Source: an uncultured Vampirovibrio sp. (GTDB taxonomy: Bacteria > Cyanobacteriota > Vampirovibrionia > Gastranaerophilales > Gastranaerophilaceae). Taken from it: 64,000 nt of DNA. The stretch covers positions 47,056 to 111,055 of the forward strand of contig CAJTLG010000008.1 of the NCBI GenBank assembly GCA_910577395.1, written 5' to 3'. Shown piece after piece: positions 51,879 through 59,508 of this stretch (position 1 is the stretch's first letter; every line of letters starts with the position of its first letter). The notes under the pieces are model-generated. The model was not told the origin of the DNA. It was given only the letters and a program-made list of their open reading frames with translations, and did no database searches. The translations under genes and the position numbers were made by a program.

Positions 51879-52001
51879 ATGGAAAAGGCAGAGTTTGGCC
51901 CTCAGAATTGTCAGGGTATTTCTTTTAAACAGAATAAACAAACAAAGCCAAATGTACAAACAAAAGAGTTAAGAAAAATAGCTCTCACAACAGAAAGGTA
52001 A
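51879..52001 (+). CDS. Possible 40-residue small protein between rpsJ and rplC
   Basis: An open frame ATG 51879 to TAA 52001 fills most of the unusually long 177-bp rpsJ-rplC gap. The product is polar and basic with Q-N-C-Q-G-I-S-F-K (9-17), echoing the Asn/Gln then F-K pattern of the small-protein family in this window. TTGACA (51851-51856) lies 28 bp upstream, but there is no Shine-Dalgarno. The stop codon overlaps the rplC ribosome-binding region (AAAGG). It may instead be an untranslated leader. Confidence 0.35.
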   Translation: MEKAEFGPQNCQGISFKQNKQTKPNVQTKELRKIALTTER

Positions 52002-52007
52002 AATCGA

Positions 52008-52643
52008 ATGACATTAGGTGTTATTGGAGAAAAACTCGGAATGACACAGGTATATGACGAACAAGGTTTGTGTATTCCTGTTACCGTAATTAAAGTTGAA
52101 CCTCTAACCGTGACACAAGTTAAAACTGTTGAAACTGACGGTTATAATGCTATCCAGGTTGGTGTTGTTCCTGCTAAGGAAAAGCACTTAACTAAAGCTC
52201 AAATCGGTCACTTTAAAAAGAATAATTTAGAAAACTTTAGACACTTGCAAGAATTTAGAGTTGATAATCCTGCCGAGTATCAGGTTGGTCAAAAAATAGA
52301 TTTAAGTGTTTTAAATGAAATATCAAAAGTTGATGTATCCGGTAAATCTATTGGTAAAGGTTTTCAGGGTACGGTTAAAAGACACAATTTTTCAAGAGGG
52401 CCTATGGGTCATGGTTCAAAAAACCACAGAGCACCCGGTTCAATAGGTGCAGGTACAACTCCCGGACGTATCTATAAAGGTAAGAGAATGGCCGGAAATA
52501 TGGGTAATGAAAAAGTTACAGTTTCAAAGCTCAGTGTTGTAAAAATTGTAAGCGACAAAAATTTGTTATTAGTTAAGGGCTCAGTTCCGGGTCCTGAAGG
52601 AAAATTGGTTACAATTAAGCCTTCAAGAACAAAATGGAATTAG
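52008..52643 (+). CDS. rplC: 50S ribosomal protein uL3
   Basis: 211 residues; TLGVIGEKLGMTQVYDE at the start and the loop HNFSRGPMGHGSKNHRAPGS (about 124-143) that reaches the peptidyl transferase centre. It is an early assembly initiator of the large subunit. AAAGG lies 9 bp before the ATG. 9 bp to rplD. Confidence 0.97.
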   Translation: MTLGVIGEKLGMTQVYDEQGLCIPVTVIKVEPLTVTQVKTVETDGYNAIQVGVVPAKEKHLTKAQIGHFKKNNLENFRHLQEFRVDNPAEYQVGQKIDLSVLNEISKVDVSGKSIGKGFQGTVKRHNFSRGPMGHGSKNHRAPGSIGAGTTPGRIYKGKRMAGNMGNEKVTVSKLSVVKIVSDKNLLLVKGSVPGPEGKLVTIKPSRTKWN

Positions 52644-52652
52644 AGGTACAAG

Positions 52653-53288
52653 ATGACACAGACAGTTAAATTATTAAATACAAAAGGAAGCGAGCTTGGT
52701 GAGCTTAACTTAGATGAAAATGTATTTGGCGTTGAACCGAACATTCATGTTATGCACCTTGCCCTAAAAAGACAATTAAATAACGCCAGACAAGGCTCTC
52801 ATAATACAAAAACCAGAGCCGAAGTATCCGGCGGCGGAAGAAAGCCATGGAAACAAAAAGGAACAGGCAGAGCAAGAGCAGGTTCAATCAGAAGTCCGTT
52901 ATTTGCAGGCGGTGGTGTTTCATTTGGTCCAAAACCGAGAAGTTATGAAACAAATCTTCCGCAAAAAGCAAGAAAACTGGCTCTAAGAAGTGCACTTTCT
53001 GCAAAATTGGAAGCTATGACTGTTGTTAAAGATTTTTCTGATTTAAAAGATGCAAAAACTAAAGCTATGGCTAATATCTTAAAAGATTTAAAGGCTGAAG
53101 GTAAAGTTTTAATTATTGCCGACCTTAAAGCAGAAGAAAATAAAAATCTTGAAATTTCAGCAAGAAATATTGCATCAGTTAAGCTTTTATACCCATCAAA
53201 CTTAAATGTTAAAGATTTAATTGAGGCAACTTCGATTGTTATAACTGAAAATGCTATCAATGAAATAACTGAAAGGTTGGCGAAATAA
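52653..53288 (+). CDS. rplD: 50S ribosomal protein uL4
   Basis: 211 residues; the extended loop RAEVSGGGRKPWKQKGTGRARAG (about 50-72) lines the exit tunnel and is the macrolide-contact region. In many bacteria L4 represses its own operon. The stop overlaps the rplW start by one base (TAATG), implying coupled translation. Confidence 0.97.
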   Translation: MTQTVKLLNTKGSELGELNLDENVFGVEPNIHVMHLALKRQLNNARQGSHNTKTRAEVSGGGRKPWKQKGTGRARAGSIRSPLFAGGGVSFGPKPRSYETNLPQKARKLALRSALSAKLEAMTVVKDFSDLKDAKTKAMANILKDLKAEGKVLIIADLKAEENKNLEISARNIASVKLLYPSNLNVKDLIEATSIVITENAINEITERLAK

Positions 53289-53596
53289 TGGCAAAGACAA
53301 GAACCAACAAAGAAAAATTATATGATATTATTAAAAAGCCTTTGATAAGCGAAAAATCAATGATGGCTGTACAAATGGGGCAATATACTTTTGAAGTTAA
53401 TAAAGATGCTACAAAAGTTGAGATAGCCCAGGCTATCGAGCTTGCTTATCCAAATCGCAAAGTTAAGAAAGTTAGAACCGTATATATGCCGTCTCATGAA
53501 AAGAGATTGGGCATGAAATTCGGCAGAACGCAATCAGGGAAGAAAGCTATCGTTACAATCGAGGGCGATCCTATTGAAGAATTGACAGGAGTATAA
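53288..53596 (+). CDS. rplW: 50S ribosomal protein uL23
   Basis: 102 residues; IIKKPLISEKSMMAVQMGQYTF and YPNRKVKKVRTVYMP are the family blocks. It forms the docking site for trigger factor and SRP at the exit tunnel. 2 bp separate it from rplB. Confidence 0.96.
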   Translation: MAKTRTNKEKLYDIIKKPLISEKSMMAVQMGQYTFEVNKDATKVEIAQAIELAYPNRKVKKVRTVYMPSHEKRLGMKFGRTQSGKKAIVTIEGDPIEELTGV

Positions 53597-53598
53597 TA

Positions 53599-54426
53599 AT
53601 GGCAACCCGTAAAATTAATCCGACGTCTCCGGGACAAAGAGGCATGACAAGACCTGATTTTTCAGAAATAACAACTGATAAACCGGAAAAATCATTATTA
53701 AAACCGCTCACAAAATCAGGCGGAAGAAATAATACAGGAAGAATAACCACAAGACATATAGGCGGCGGCCACAAAAGACAGTACCGTGTTATTGATTTTA
53801 AAAGAGATAAATTCGGTGTTGTAGGCTTTGTTAAGACCGTTGAATATGACCCCAACAGAAATGTTAGAATTTCACTTGTAGTTTATGCTGACGGCGAAAA
53901 AAGATACATTTTAACGCCGGAAGGTTTAAATGTTGGTGATGTTGTGGTTTCAGGTTCTGATGTTGATATCAAAACCGGTAATGCGCTCCCTCTGGAAAAT
54001 ATTCCTCTTGGTACTATGATTCACAATATTGAAATGGAACCAAAAAGAGGCGGTAAAATGGTTCGTGCAGCTGGTCAAGGCGCTCAGTTAATGGCAAAAG
54101 ACGGGGATTATGTTACTGTTAAATTGCCGTCATCTGAGATGAGAATGGTTAGAAAAGAATGCATGGCAACAATTGGCGTTCTTGGTAACTCTGAATACAA
54201 AAACTTATCAACAGGTAAAGCCGGCAGAACCAGATATTTAGGTATTAAACCTACTGTTCGTGGTGTTACAATGAACCCTGTAGACCACCCTCACGGCGGT
54301 GGTGAAGGTAAAACCGGTCCCGGCGGGCATCCTAAGACTCCTTGGGGTAAACCGGCACTTGGCCAAAAGACAAGAAATGCTAAAAAAGCTTCAGGTAAGC
54401 TAATAGTAAGAAGAAGAAAAAAATAA
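53599..54426 (+). CDS. rplB: 50S ribosomal protein uL2
   Basis: 275 residues; GRITTRHIGGGHKRQYR, the central RNA-binding domain and GVTMNPVDHPHGGGEG (about 221-236), whose His lies near the peptidyl transferase centre. The usual basic tail follows. 17 bp to rpsS. Confidence 0.97.
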   Translation: MATRKINPTSPGQRGMTRPDFSEITTDKPEKSLLKPLTKSGGRNNTGRITTRHIGGGHKRQYRVIDFKRDKFGVVGFVKTVEYDPNRNVRISLVVYADGEKRYILTPEGLNVGDVVVSGSDVDIKTGNALPLENIPLGTMIHNIEMEPKRGGKMVRAAGQGAQLMAKDGDYVTVKLPSSEMRMVRKECMATIGVLGNSEYKNLSTGKAGRTRYLGIKPTVRGVTMNPVDHPHGGGEGKTGPGGHPKTPWGKPALGQKTRNAKKASGKLIVRRRKK

Positions 54427-54443
54427 TAGGAGAACATAAATAG

Positions 54444-54725
54444 ATGGCTCGTTCATTAAAAAAGGGTCCTTTTGTACACGACTCTTTGATTAAAAAAATC
54501 AATAAATTAAACGAAACCCAAGAAAAGAAAGTTATAAAAACATGGTCCAGGGCGTCTATGATTATACCTGATATGTTGGGGCATACAATTGCTGTGCATA
54601 ATGGTAAATCTCATGTTCCTGTTTATATAACAGAACAAATGGTTGGCCACAAACTTGGTGAATTTGCAAACACACGTTCATTTAGAGGCCATGCAGGACA
54701 AGATAAGACAGCAAAGAGAAAATAG
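54444..54725 (+). CDS. rpsS: 30S ribosomal protein uS19
   Basis: 93 residues; ARSLKKGPFVHDSLIKKI and KTWSRASMIIPDMLGHTIAVHNG. It binds the 30S head with uS13. A good TAGGAG precedes the ATG by 13 bp. Confidence 0.97.
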   Translation: MARSLKKGPFVHDSLIKKINKLNETQEKKVIKTWSRASMIIPDMLGHTIAVHNGKSHVPVYITEQMVGHKLGEFANTRSFRGHAGQDKTAKRK

Positions 54726-54758
54726 TTTAGAAAACTAAATTAAAAGGAAATAAGGACA

Positions 54759-55094
54759 ATGCAACAAGCAACAGCTAAACAAACAAATATAAAGATGCCC
54801 GCAAGGAAACTAAGAAGGGTTATCAACGAAGTTCGCGGTAAAGTGGCTTCTGAAGCCTTAAGAATTCTTAAGTTTATGCCTTATTTTGCTGCAAGAGTTG
54901 TTGAAAAAAACCTGACAGCAGCAATTGCAAATGCATCTGAAAAATTTGACGGTGACAGCAATAATCTTAAAGTTTCTGAAATATACGCAGATGAGAGTGT
55001 TACTTATAAAAGAGCACGTCCCAGAGCGCAAGGCAGAATGTACAAAAGATTTAAAAGATCATCACATTTGACAGTAAAATTAACGAAAAACTAG
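54759..55094 (+). CDS. rplV: 50S ribosomal protein uL22
   Basis: 111 residues; MPARKLRRVINEVRGK and the tunnel-loop block RARPRAQGRMYKRFKRSSHLTV. Binds 23S domains and lines the exit tunnel. Two AAGGA boxes precede the ATG. Confidence 0.96.
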   Translation: MQQATAKQTNIKMPARKLRRVINEVRGKVASEALRILKFMPYFAARVVEKNLTAAIANASEKFDGDSNNLKVSEIYADESVTYKRARPRAQGRMYKRFKRSSHLTVKLTKN

Positions 55095-55105
55095 GAGATA
55101 TAACT

Positions 55106-55852
55106 TTGGGACAGAAGACACATCCAACCGGATTTAGAATAGGAATAATTGAACCTTGGGTTAGCACTTGGTTTGCGAAAAGGAAGCAATATGTTTCAAA
55201 TATCGCAGAAGATGCTAAAATCAGAAGGTTTGTTAAAAAGAAATTGTACACTGCAGGTGTTAGCCGCATTGTAATTGCAAGAAAAGCGCAAAATGTTAAT
55301 ATCACGGTGGTTACTGCAAAGCCTGGTATTGTGGTTGGCAGAGGCGGCCAGGGTATTGATGATTTAAGAGTTGCGGTTCAGAATTTAATCAACAACAAGA
55401 ATGTTTCAATTGATGTTGTTGAAGTTGCAAGAATTGATGTAGATGCCCAATTGGTAGCTGAAAACATTGCTCTTCAATTGGAAAAACGTATTGCATTCAG
55501 AAGAGCTATGAAACAGGCTATGCAAAGAACAATGAGAGCCGGTGTTCAGGGTATTAAAGTTATGGTATCCGGACGTTTGGGCGGCGCCGAAATTGCACGT
55601 TCAGAGTGGGCAAAAGAAGGAAGAATTCCTCTTCAAACATTAAGAGCCGATGTTCAGTATGGATTTGCGGAAGCAGATACCGTAATGGGTAAAATCGGTG
55701 TTAAGGTTTGGGTGTTTAAGGGTGACCTTATGCCCGGTGAAAAAGCTGACCAAAATATTAAAACCAAAAAACCTCAAAATGCCGGTAAAGACGGTGCAGG
55801 CCGTCTGGGCAGAAGAAGACGTAGTGAAGACAATGCTTCATCTGAAGCATAA
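55106..55852 (+). CDS. rpsC: 30S ribosomal protein uS3
   Basis: 248 residues. GQKTHPTGFRIGIIEPW at the start, the KH domain with VVGRGGQGIDDLR (about 77-89), and GAEIARSEWAKEGRIPLQTLRA. Initiation is at TTG 55106 with AGGAG upstream; no ATG fits. The tail (about 215-248) is longer and more charged than usual (KTKKPQNAGKDGAGRLGRRRRSED). Confidence 0.96.
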   Translation: MGQKTHPTGFRIGIIEPWVSTWFAKRKQYVSNIAEDAKIRRFVKKKLYTAGVSRIVIARKAQNVNITVVTAKPGIVVGRGGQGIDDLRVAVQNLINNKNVSIDVVEVARIDVDAQLVAENIALQLEKRIAFRRAMKQAMQRTMRAGVQGIKVMVSGRLGGAEIARSEWAKEGRIPLQTLRADVQYGFAEADTVMGKIGVKVWVFKGDLMPGEKADQNIKTKKPQNAGKDGAGRLGRRRRSEDNASSEA

Positions 55853-55873
55853 TGATATAGGAGCAAACTAAAA

Positions 55874-56278
55874 ATGTTAATGCCTAAAAAAACCAAATTC
55901 AGAAAGAAAATGAAAGGCAATATGAAGGGGACCGAAACAAGAGGTACCGTTCTTGAGTTCGGAACATATGGCTTGGTTAGTGCTGATCCTGCCTGGATTA
56001 CTTCAAGACAAATAGAGGCTGCCCGTCGTGCCATGACAAGAAAAATCAAACGTGGCGGTAATGTTTGGATTAAGATTTTCCCCGATAAGCCGATTACCGC
56101 AAAGCCTGCTGAAACCCGTATGGGTAAAGGAAAAGGTAACCCTGAATACTGGGTAGCTGTTGTTAAGCCCGGCAGAGTGCTTTTTGAAATTGATTATTCA
56201 GTAAGAGAAGATGCAATTGAAGCTCTTAAACTGGCAGCTCAAAAGCTTCCTGTTAAGACCAGAATTGTAGAAAAATAG
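55874..56278 (+). CDS. rplP: 50S ribosomal protein uL16
   Basis: 134 residues; MLMPKKTKFRKKMKGNMKG is the standard start (the first of two close ATGs), and GLVSADPAWITSRQIEAARRA and GKGKGNPEYWVAVVKPG follow. It organises the A-site tRNA region. AGGAG lies 10 bp before ATG 55874. Confidence 0.96.
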   Translation: MLMPKKTKFRKKMKGNMKGTETRGTVLEFGTYGLVSADPAWITSRQIEAARRAMTRKIKRGGNVWIKIFPDKPITAKPAETRMGKGKGNPEYWVAVVKPGRVLFEIDYSVREDAIEALKLAAQKLPVKTRIVEK

Positions 56279-56288
56279 GTGATGTAAA

Positions 56289-56486
56289 ATGAAACTTAGT
56301 GAAATTAAGGAAAAGACAGTTGAAGAATTAAAGGAATTAGTTTTGAATGCTAAAAAAGAACTTTTTTCTTTGAGAATGAAACATAATAAAATGAACCCTT
56401 TGGAAAATCCTGCGAGTATAAAAAAGACTAGGCGCGAGATTGCCCAATTAAAAACCGTATTAAGACAAAAAGAACTAAATGTATAA
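56289..56486 (+). CDS. rpmC: 50S ribosomal protein uL29
   Basis: 65 residues; two-helix protein with MKLSEIKEKTVEELKELVL and NPASIKKTRREIAQLKTVLRQ. It sits at the exit tunnel next to uL23. Confidence 0.95.
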   Translation: MKLSEIKEKTVEELKELVLNAKKELFSLRMKHNKMNPLENPASIKKTRREIAQLKTVLRQKELNV

Positions 56487-56505
56487 GAAATAAGGAAGCA
56501 ATAAA

Positions 56506-56751
56506 ATGCCAAAAAAAGTCAAAGTTGGAACAGTAGTTAGTGATAAAATGGATAAAACCATTGTAGTATCTGTTACTGAACACAAGGCTCATAAGAAATA
56601 TAAAAAAACAATGATATCTACCAAAAAATATAAAGCCAGCGATATAAACGGTACATCTAAAATGGGTGATGTAGTTTCTATTGTTGAACACAGGCCAATA
56701 TCAGGCTCTGTAAGATGGGTACTAGATGAAGTTGTTGAAGCTGCCAAGTAA
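56506..56751 (+). CDS. rpsQ: 30S ribosomal protein uS17
   Basis: 81 residues; OB-fold with VGTVVSDKMDKTIVVSVTEHK and the loop HKKYKKTMISTKKYKASD. Primary binder of 16S rRNA 5' domain. AAGGAAG precedes the ATG. Confidence 0.95.
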   Translation: MPKKVKVGTVVSDKMDKTIVVSVTEHKAHKKYKKTMISTKKYKASDINGTSKMGDVVSIVEHRPISGSVRWVLDEVVEAAK

Positions 56752-56809
56752 TCTATGGCACATAAGTATTAGACTTTAAAACAGTTGAAAATTAAAAAGG
56801 TAAAAAGAA

Positions 56810-57181
56810 ATGATACAGCAAGAAACCAGATTAAAAGTAGCAGATAACACAGGTGCTAAAGAACTCCTTTGCATCAGGGTTATGGGAAGTTCAAATAAAA
56901 AATATGCCGGTGTTGGCGATGTTATTATTGCAGCAGTTAAAGATGCCGTACCTGGCGGTGCTGTTGTTAAAAAGTCAGATGTTGTAACAGCTGTTGTTGT
57001 TAGAACAGTGGCTGATATTAAACGTAATGACGGTTCAGTTATTAGATTTGATGAAAATGCTGCCGTTATAATAAACAAAGACGGCAACCCAAGGGGAACA
57101 CGTGTGTTTGGTCCTGTTGCAAGAGAATTAAGAGATAAAAACTATATGAAAATTGTTTCTCTTGCGCCTGAAGTTATTTAA
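56810..57181 (+). CDS. rplN: 50S ribosomal protein uL14
   Basis: 123 residues; MIQQETRLKVADNTGAKEL and GDVIIAAVKDAVPGGAVVKKSDV, ending in KIVSLAPEVI. It contacts 16S rRNA at an intersubunit bridge. 58-bp gap after rpsQ, 20 bp to rplX. Confidence 0.97.
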   Translation: MIQQETRLKVADNTGAKELLCIRVMGSSNKKYAGVGDVIIAAVKDAVPGGAVVKKSDVVTAVVVRTVADIKRNDGSVIRFDENAAVIINKDGNPRGTRVFGPVARELRDKNYMKIVSLAPEVI

Positions 57182-57201
57182 TATAAAAGGAACATATCAA
57201 A

Positions 57202-57540
57202 ATGTCTAAATCAGAAGAAAAGAAGTTACATGCAAAAGTTGGTGACAGGGTAATTGTTACCTCTGGACGTGATAAAGGTAAAACGGGCAACGTTAAAGAA
57301 GTTAACACTAAAAGCGGCGAAGTACTTGTTGAAGGTGTTAATATTGTAACAAAAGCCCAAAGACCTAATCCTATGGCGGGAATTCAAGGTGGTCTTGTTA
57401 AAAAAGAAGCATTTATGAATTCAAGCAAAGTTATGGTTTACTGTCCTTCTTGCGAAAAAGCAACAAGGGTAAAACATGATGTTAAAGAAGGTAAAAAGAT
57501 CCGTGTTTGTAAAAAATGCGGCGAATCATTAGATGTATAA
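57202..57540 (+). CDS. rplX: 50S ribosomal protein uL24
   Basis: 112 residues; KOW motif VGDRVIVTSGRDKGKTGNV (about 12-30) and a C-terminal zinc-ribbon pair CPSC (about 78-81) / CKKCGE (about 103-108). One of two assembly initiators of the large subunit. Confidence 0.96.
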   Translation: MSKSEEKKLHAKVGDRVIVTSGRDKGKTGNVKEVNTKSGEVLVEGVNIVTKAQRPNPMAGIQGGLVKKEAFMNSSKVMVYCPSCEKATRVKHDVKEGKKIRVCKKCGESLDV

Positions 57541-57619
57541 TTAATATAAGCCGGCATTGAAATTTGACAGGTTCTTGTTTTAAGAGCAAAATTTCAAAGG
57601 CTAGGAAGGAAAAAAGAAA

Positions 57620-58177
57620 ATGTCAGCTACAAAGACAACTGATTTAAAATCTAAATATCAAGACGAAATCAGAAACAAACTTAAAGAAGAATTTAAACTA
57701 TCAAATGAAATGCAAATTCCAAGATTGCATAAGATAGTTATTAATATGGGTGTTGGGGAAGCTTCTCACAACTCCAAACTGGCTGAAACTATAGTTGCCC
57801 AATTAACAAAGATTGCAGGACAAAAAGCGTTAGTTACAAAGGCCAAAAAATCAATCGCTTCTTATAAATTAAGAGAAGGCATGCCGGTTGGTTCAATGGT
57901 TACTCTTCGTGGCGAAAGAATGTATGATTTCTTTCAAAAACTTATTTGCGTTGTTCTTCCTCGTATTCGTGACTTTAGAGGTGTAAGCGCAAAGAGTTTT
58001 GACGGCAGAGGCAACTACACATTTGGCTTAAAAGAACAGGCATTGTTTCCTGAAATCCACTATGAAGAAGTTGATATTGTTAAGGGTATGAATATTTCAA
58101 TAATTACTACCGCCCCTAATGATGAAATGGCAAAAAGCCTTCTTGCGCATTTAGGTATGCCTTTTAAAAAGCATTAA
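57620..58177 (+). CDS. rplE: 50S ribosomal protein uL5
   Basis: 185 residues; IPRLHKIVINMGVGEASHN, KAKKSIASYKLREGMPVGSMVTLRG and DFRGVSAKSFDGRGNYTFG. It binds 5S rRNA and P-site tRNA. The 79-bp gap from rplX is longer than most in the cluster. Confidence 0.97.
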   Translation: MSATKTTDLKSKYQDEIRNKLKEEFKLSNEMQIPRLHKIVINMGVGEASHNSKLAETIVAQLTKIAGQKALVTKAKKSIASYKLREGMPVGSMVTLRGERMYDFFQKLICVVLPRIRDFRGVSAKSFDGRGNYTFGLKEQALFPEIHYEEVDIVKGMNISIITTAPNDEMAKSLLAHLGMPFKKH

Positions 58178-58196
58178 TCAAAGGAGAATATAAGTA

Positions 58197-58403
58197 ATGG
58201 CTAAAAAAGCAATGATAAACAAAGAAGAAAGACGTGAAATGCTTGCAGCTAAGGGTAAATACCCAACTGTAAGACTTCATAACAGATGTTCTATCTGTGG
58301 AAGACCGCATGGGTTTCACAGAGATTTCGGTCTTTGCAGAATTCATTTAAGAGAATTCGCACATAGAGGTTTATTGCCGGGCGTTACCAAAGCATCTTGG
58401 TAA
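58197..58403 (+). CDS. rpsN: 30S ribosomal protein uS14, zinc type with C-C-C-H ligands
   Basis: 68 residues, the short zinc-containing form. RCSICGRPHGFHRDFGLCRIH (split for reading) holds C31, C34 and C47, but the fourth ligand position, usually Cys in CRxC, is His50. It ends in the standard LPGVTKASW. AGGAG precedes the ATG. It is followed by a strong terminator, so the first part of the ribosomal cluster ends here. Confidence 0.95.
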   Translation: MAKKAMINKEERREMLAAKGKYPTVRLHNRCSICGRPHGFHRDFGLCRIHLREFAHRGLLPGVTKASW

Positions 58404-58435
58404 GACTGGTTTTATAACAGTTATATCACATATAA

Positions 58436-58464
58436 AAAATGCACCAATGAAATTGGTGCATTTT
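58436..58464. terminator. Strong bidirectional terminator after rpsN
   Basis: AAAATGCACCAAT (58436-58448) pairs perfectly with ATTGGTGCATTTT (58452-58464), a 13-bp stem with a 3-nt loop and T/A runs at both feet. It separates rpsN from the convergent gene at 58489. Confidence 0.9.
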
Positions 58465-58488
58465 AGTTTAAATTGAATAAGTTTTGAT

Positions 58489-58749
58489 TTAAGCAGCAAG
58501 GTCAATAATTTTTCCTGTTTTCTTGCTTTCTTCTTGCGCGTCTAGCAATCGTTTTGCACATTCTTCGGCACTTATGTCAGCTCTTGTATCAAAATAAGGA
58601 GATGCTCCGTTGTTAAGATGTAAACGTGGTTTACCTGGAGTGTTTTCTTGTATGTAATTTATATTGTCAGGATTTATTACAATATTGTTACTGTCATTAT
58701 AAATCTTAACCCCCGGTGCAGATGTAAATGAAATTGAATTAATTGACAT
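58489..58749 (-). CDS. Small hypothetical protein inside the ribosomal cluster, opposite strand
   Basis: An 86-residue protein of the lineage small-protein style: MSINSISFTSAPGVKIYND has a short stretch ending in F-T. The body is Asn/Asp-rich (about 20-55), with a helical end (SAEECAKRLLDAQEESKKTGK). AAAGGAAC stands 5 bp before ATG 58749, so it is likely translated. It interrupts the otherwise universal order rpsN-rpsH. A 13-C tract lies 83 bp upstream of its start. The function is unknown. Confidence 0.7.
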   Translation of the reverse strand: MSINSISFTSAPGVKIYNDSNNIVINPDNINYIQENTPGKPRLHLNNGASPYFDTRADISAEECAKRLLDAQEESKKTGKIIDLAA

Positions 58750-58831
58750 TGTTTGTTCCTTTCGTTTTTTCTTGTATTTGTATTTTGTCTGTCTTTACCT
58801 GATTAAATCTTGTCAAAATATAATTTTGCTA

Positions 58832-58844
58832 CCCCCCCCCCCCC
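58832..58844 (+). repeat. Poly-C tract, 13 bases
   Basis: Thirteen consecutive C in a very AT-rich intergenic region (58750-59015), between the small minus-strand gene and rpsH. On the minus strand it is a G13 tract just upstream of a TATATT-like box. Such tracts change length during replication and can act as phase-variation switches. Confidence 0.9.
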
Positions 58845-58870
58845 GAAACTTTACATTTTTTTACAAAAAT

Positions 58871-58899
58871 TTGCATGATTTTTTTGTTTTATGTATTAT
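58871..58899 (+). promoter_or_regulatory. Promoter for rpsH-rplF-rplR
   Basis: TTGCAT (58871-58876), a 17-bp spacer and TATTAT (58894-58899). It restarts transcription of the spc genes after the rpsN terminator and leaves a leader of about 110 nt before rpsH. Confidence 0.55.
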
Positions 58900-59015
58900 T
58901 ATTTTTGCCTGTAAGTTATATAGACACTGATAAAAGTTTGTATAAAAGAAAGGTTTTTTATCGTTATTACTAAACTACAAGGTGAAAAATCCTTGCAAGT
59001 AGAAAGGAAACCAAA

Positions 59016-59411
59016 ATGACAGTTACTGATCCTATAGCTGATGCTCTAACCAGAATTAGAAACGCAAATACCGTTAGACATTCTAATGTTGAAATTCCTG
59101 CATCAAAATTGAAGGTTGAGCTTGTAAAACTTCTTAAGGAAGAAGGTTTTATTGCTAATTATGAGGTTAAGGAAAAAGATAACTTTAAGGTTATTGATGT
59201 TGAATTAAAATATAATGGCACCACTCCTGTTATTACGGGTCTTAAAAGAGTTTCAACTCCCGGCCTTAGAACTTATTCAAAGGCAAAAAATTTACCAAGA
59301 GTATTTGACGGGCTTGGAATTGCAGTTGTATCAACAAGTAAAGGTTTGCTGACAGATAAGGCAGCCAGAAAAGATAATATCGGCGGAGAAGTTCTCTGCT
59401 ACGTTTGGTAA
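59016..59411 (+). CDS. rpsH: 30S ribosomal protein uS8
   Basis: 131 residues; TDPIADALTRIRNANTVRHS at the start and the C-terminal GGEVLCYVW. In E. coli S8 is the translational repressor of the spc operon. AAGGAAA precedes the ATG. First gene of the second ribosomal transcription unit here. Confidence 0.97.
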   Translation: MTVTDPIADALTRIRNANTVRHSNVEIPASKLKVELVKLLKEEGFIANYEVKEKDNFKVIDVELKYNGTTPVITGLKRVSTPGLRTYSKAKNLPRVFDGLGIAVVSTSKGLLTDKAARKDNIGGEVLCYVW

Positions 59412-59508
59412 TTATTGCCAAACTAATTGGGTTAACTTGCCGGACATTATATATGTTTTGGTGAAGCGTTCCCGCTTGTATTAAAATAAAAGCAAAAGGA
59501 GAAAAATT

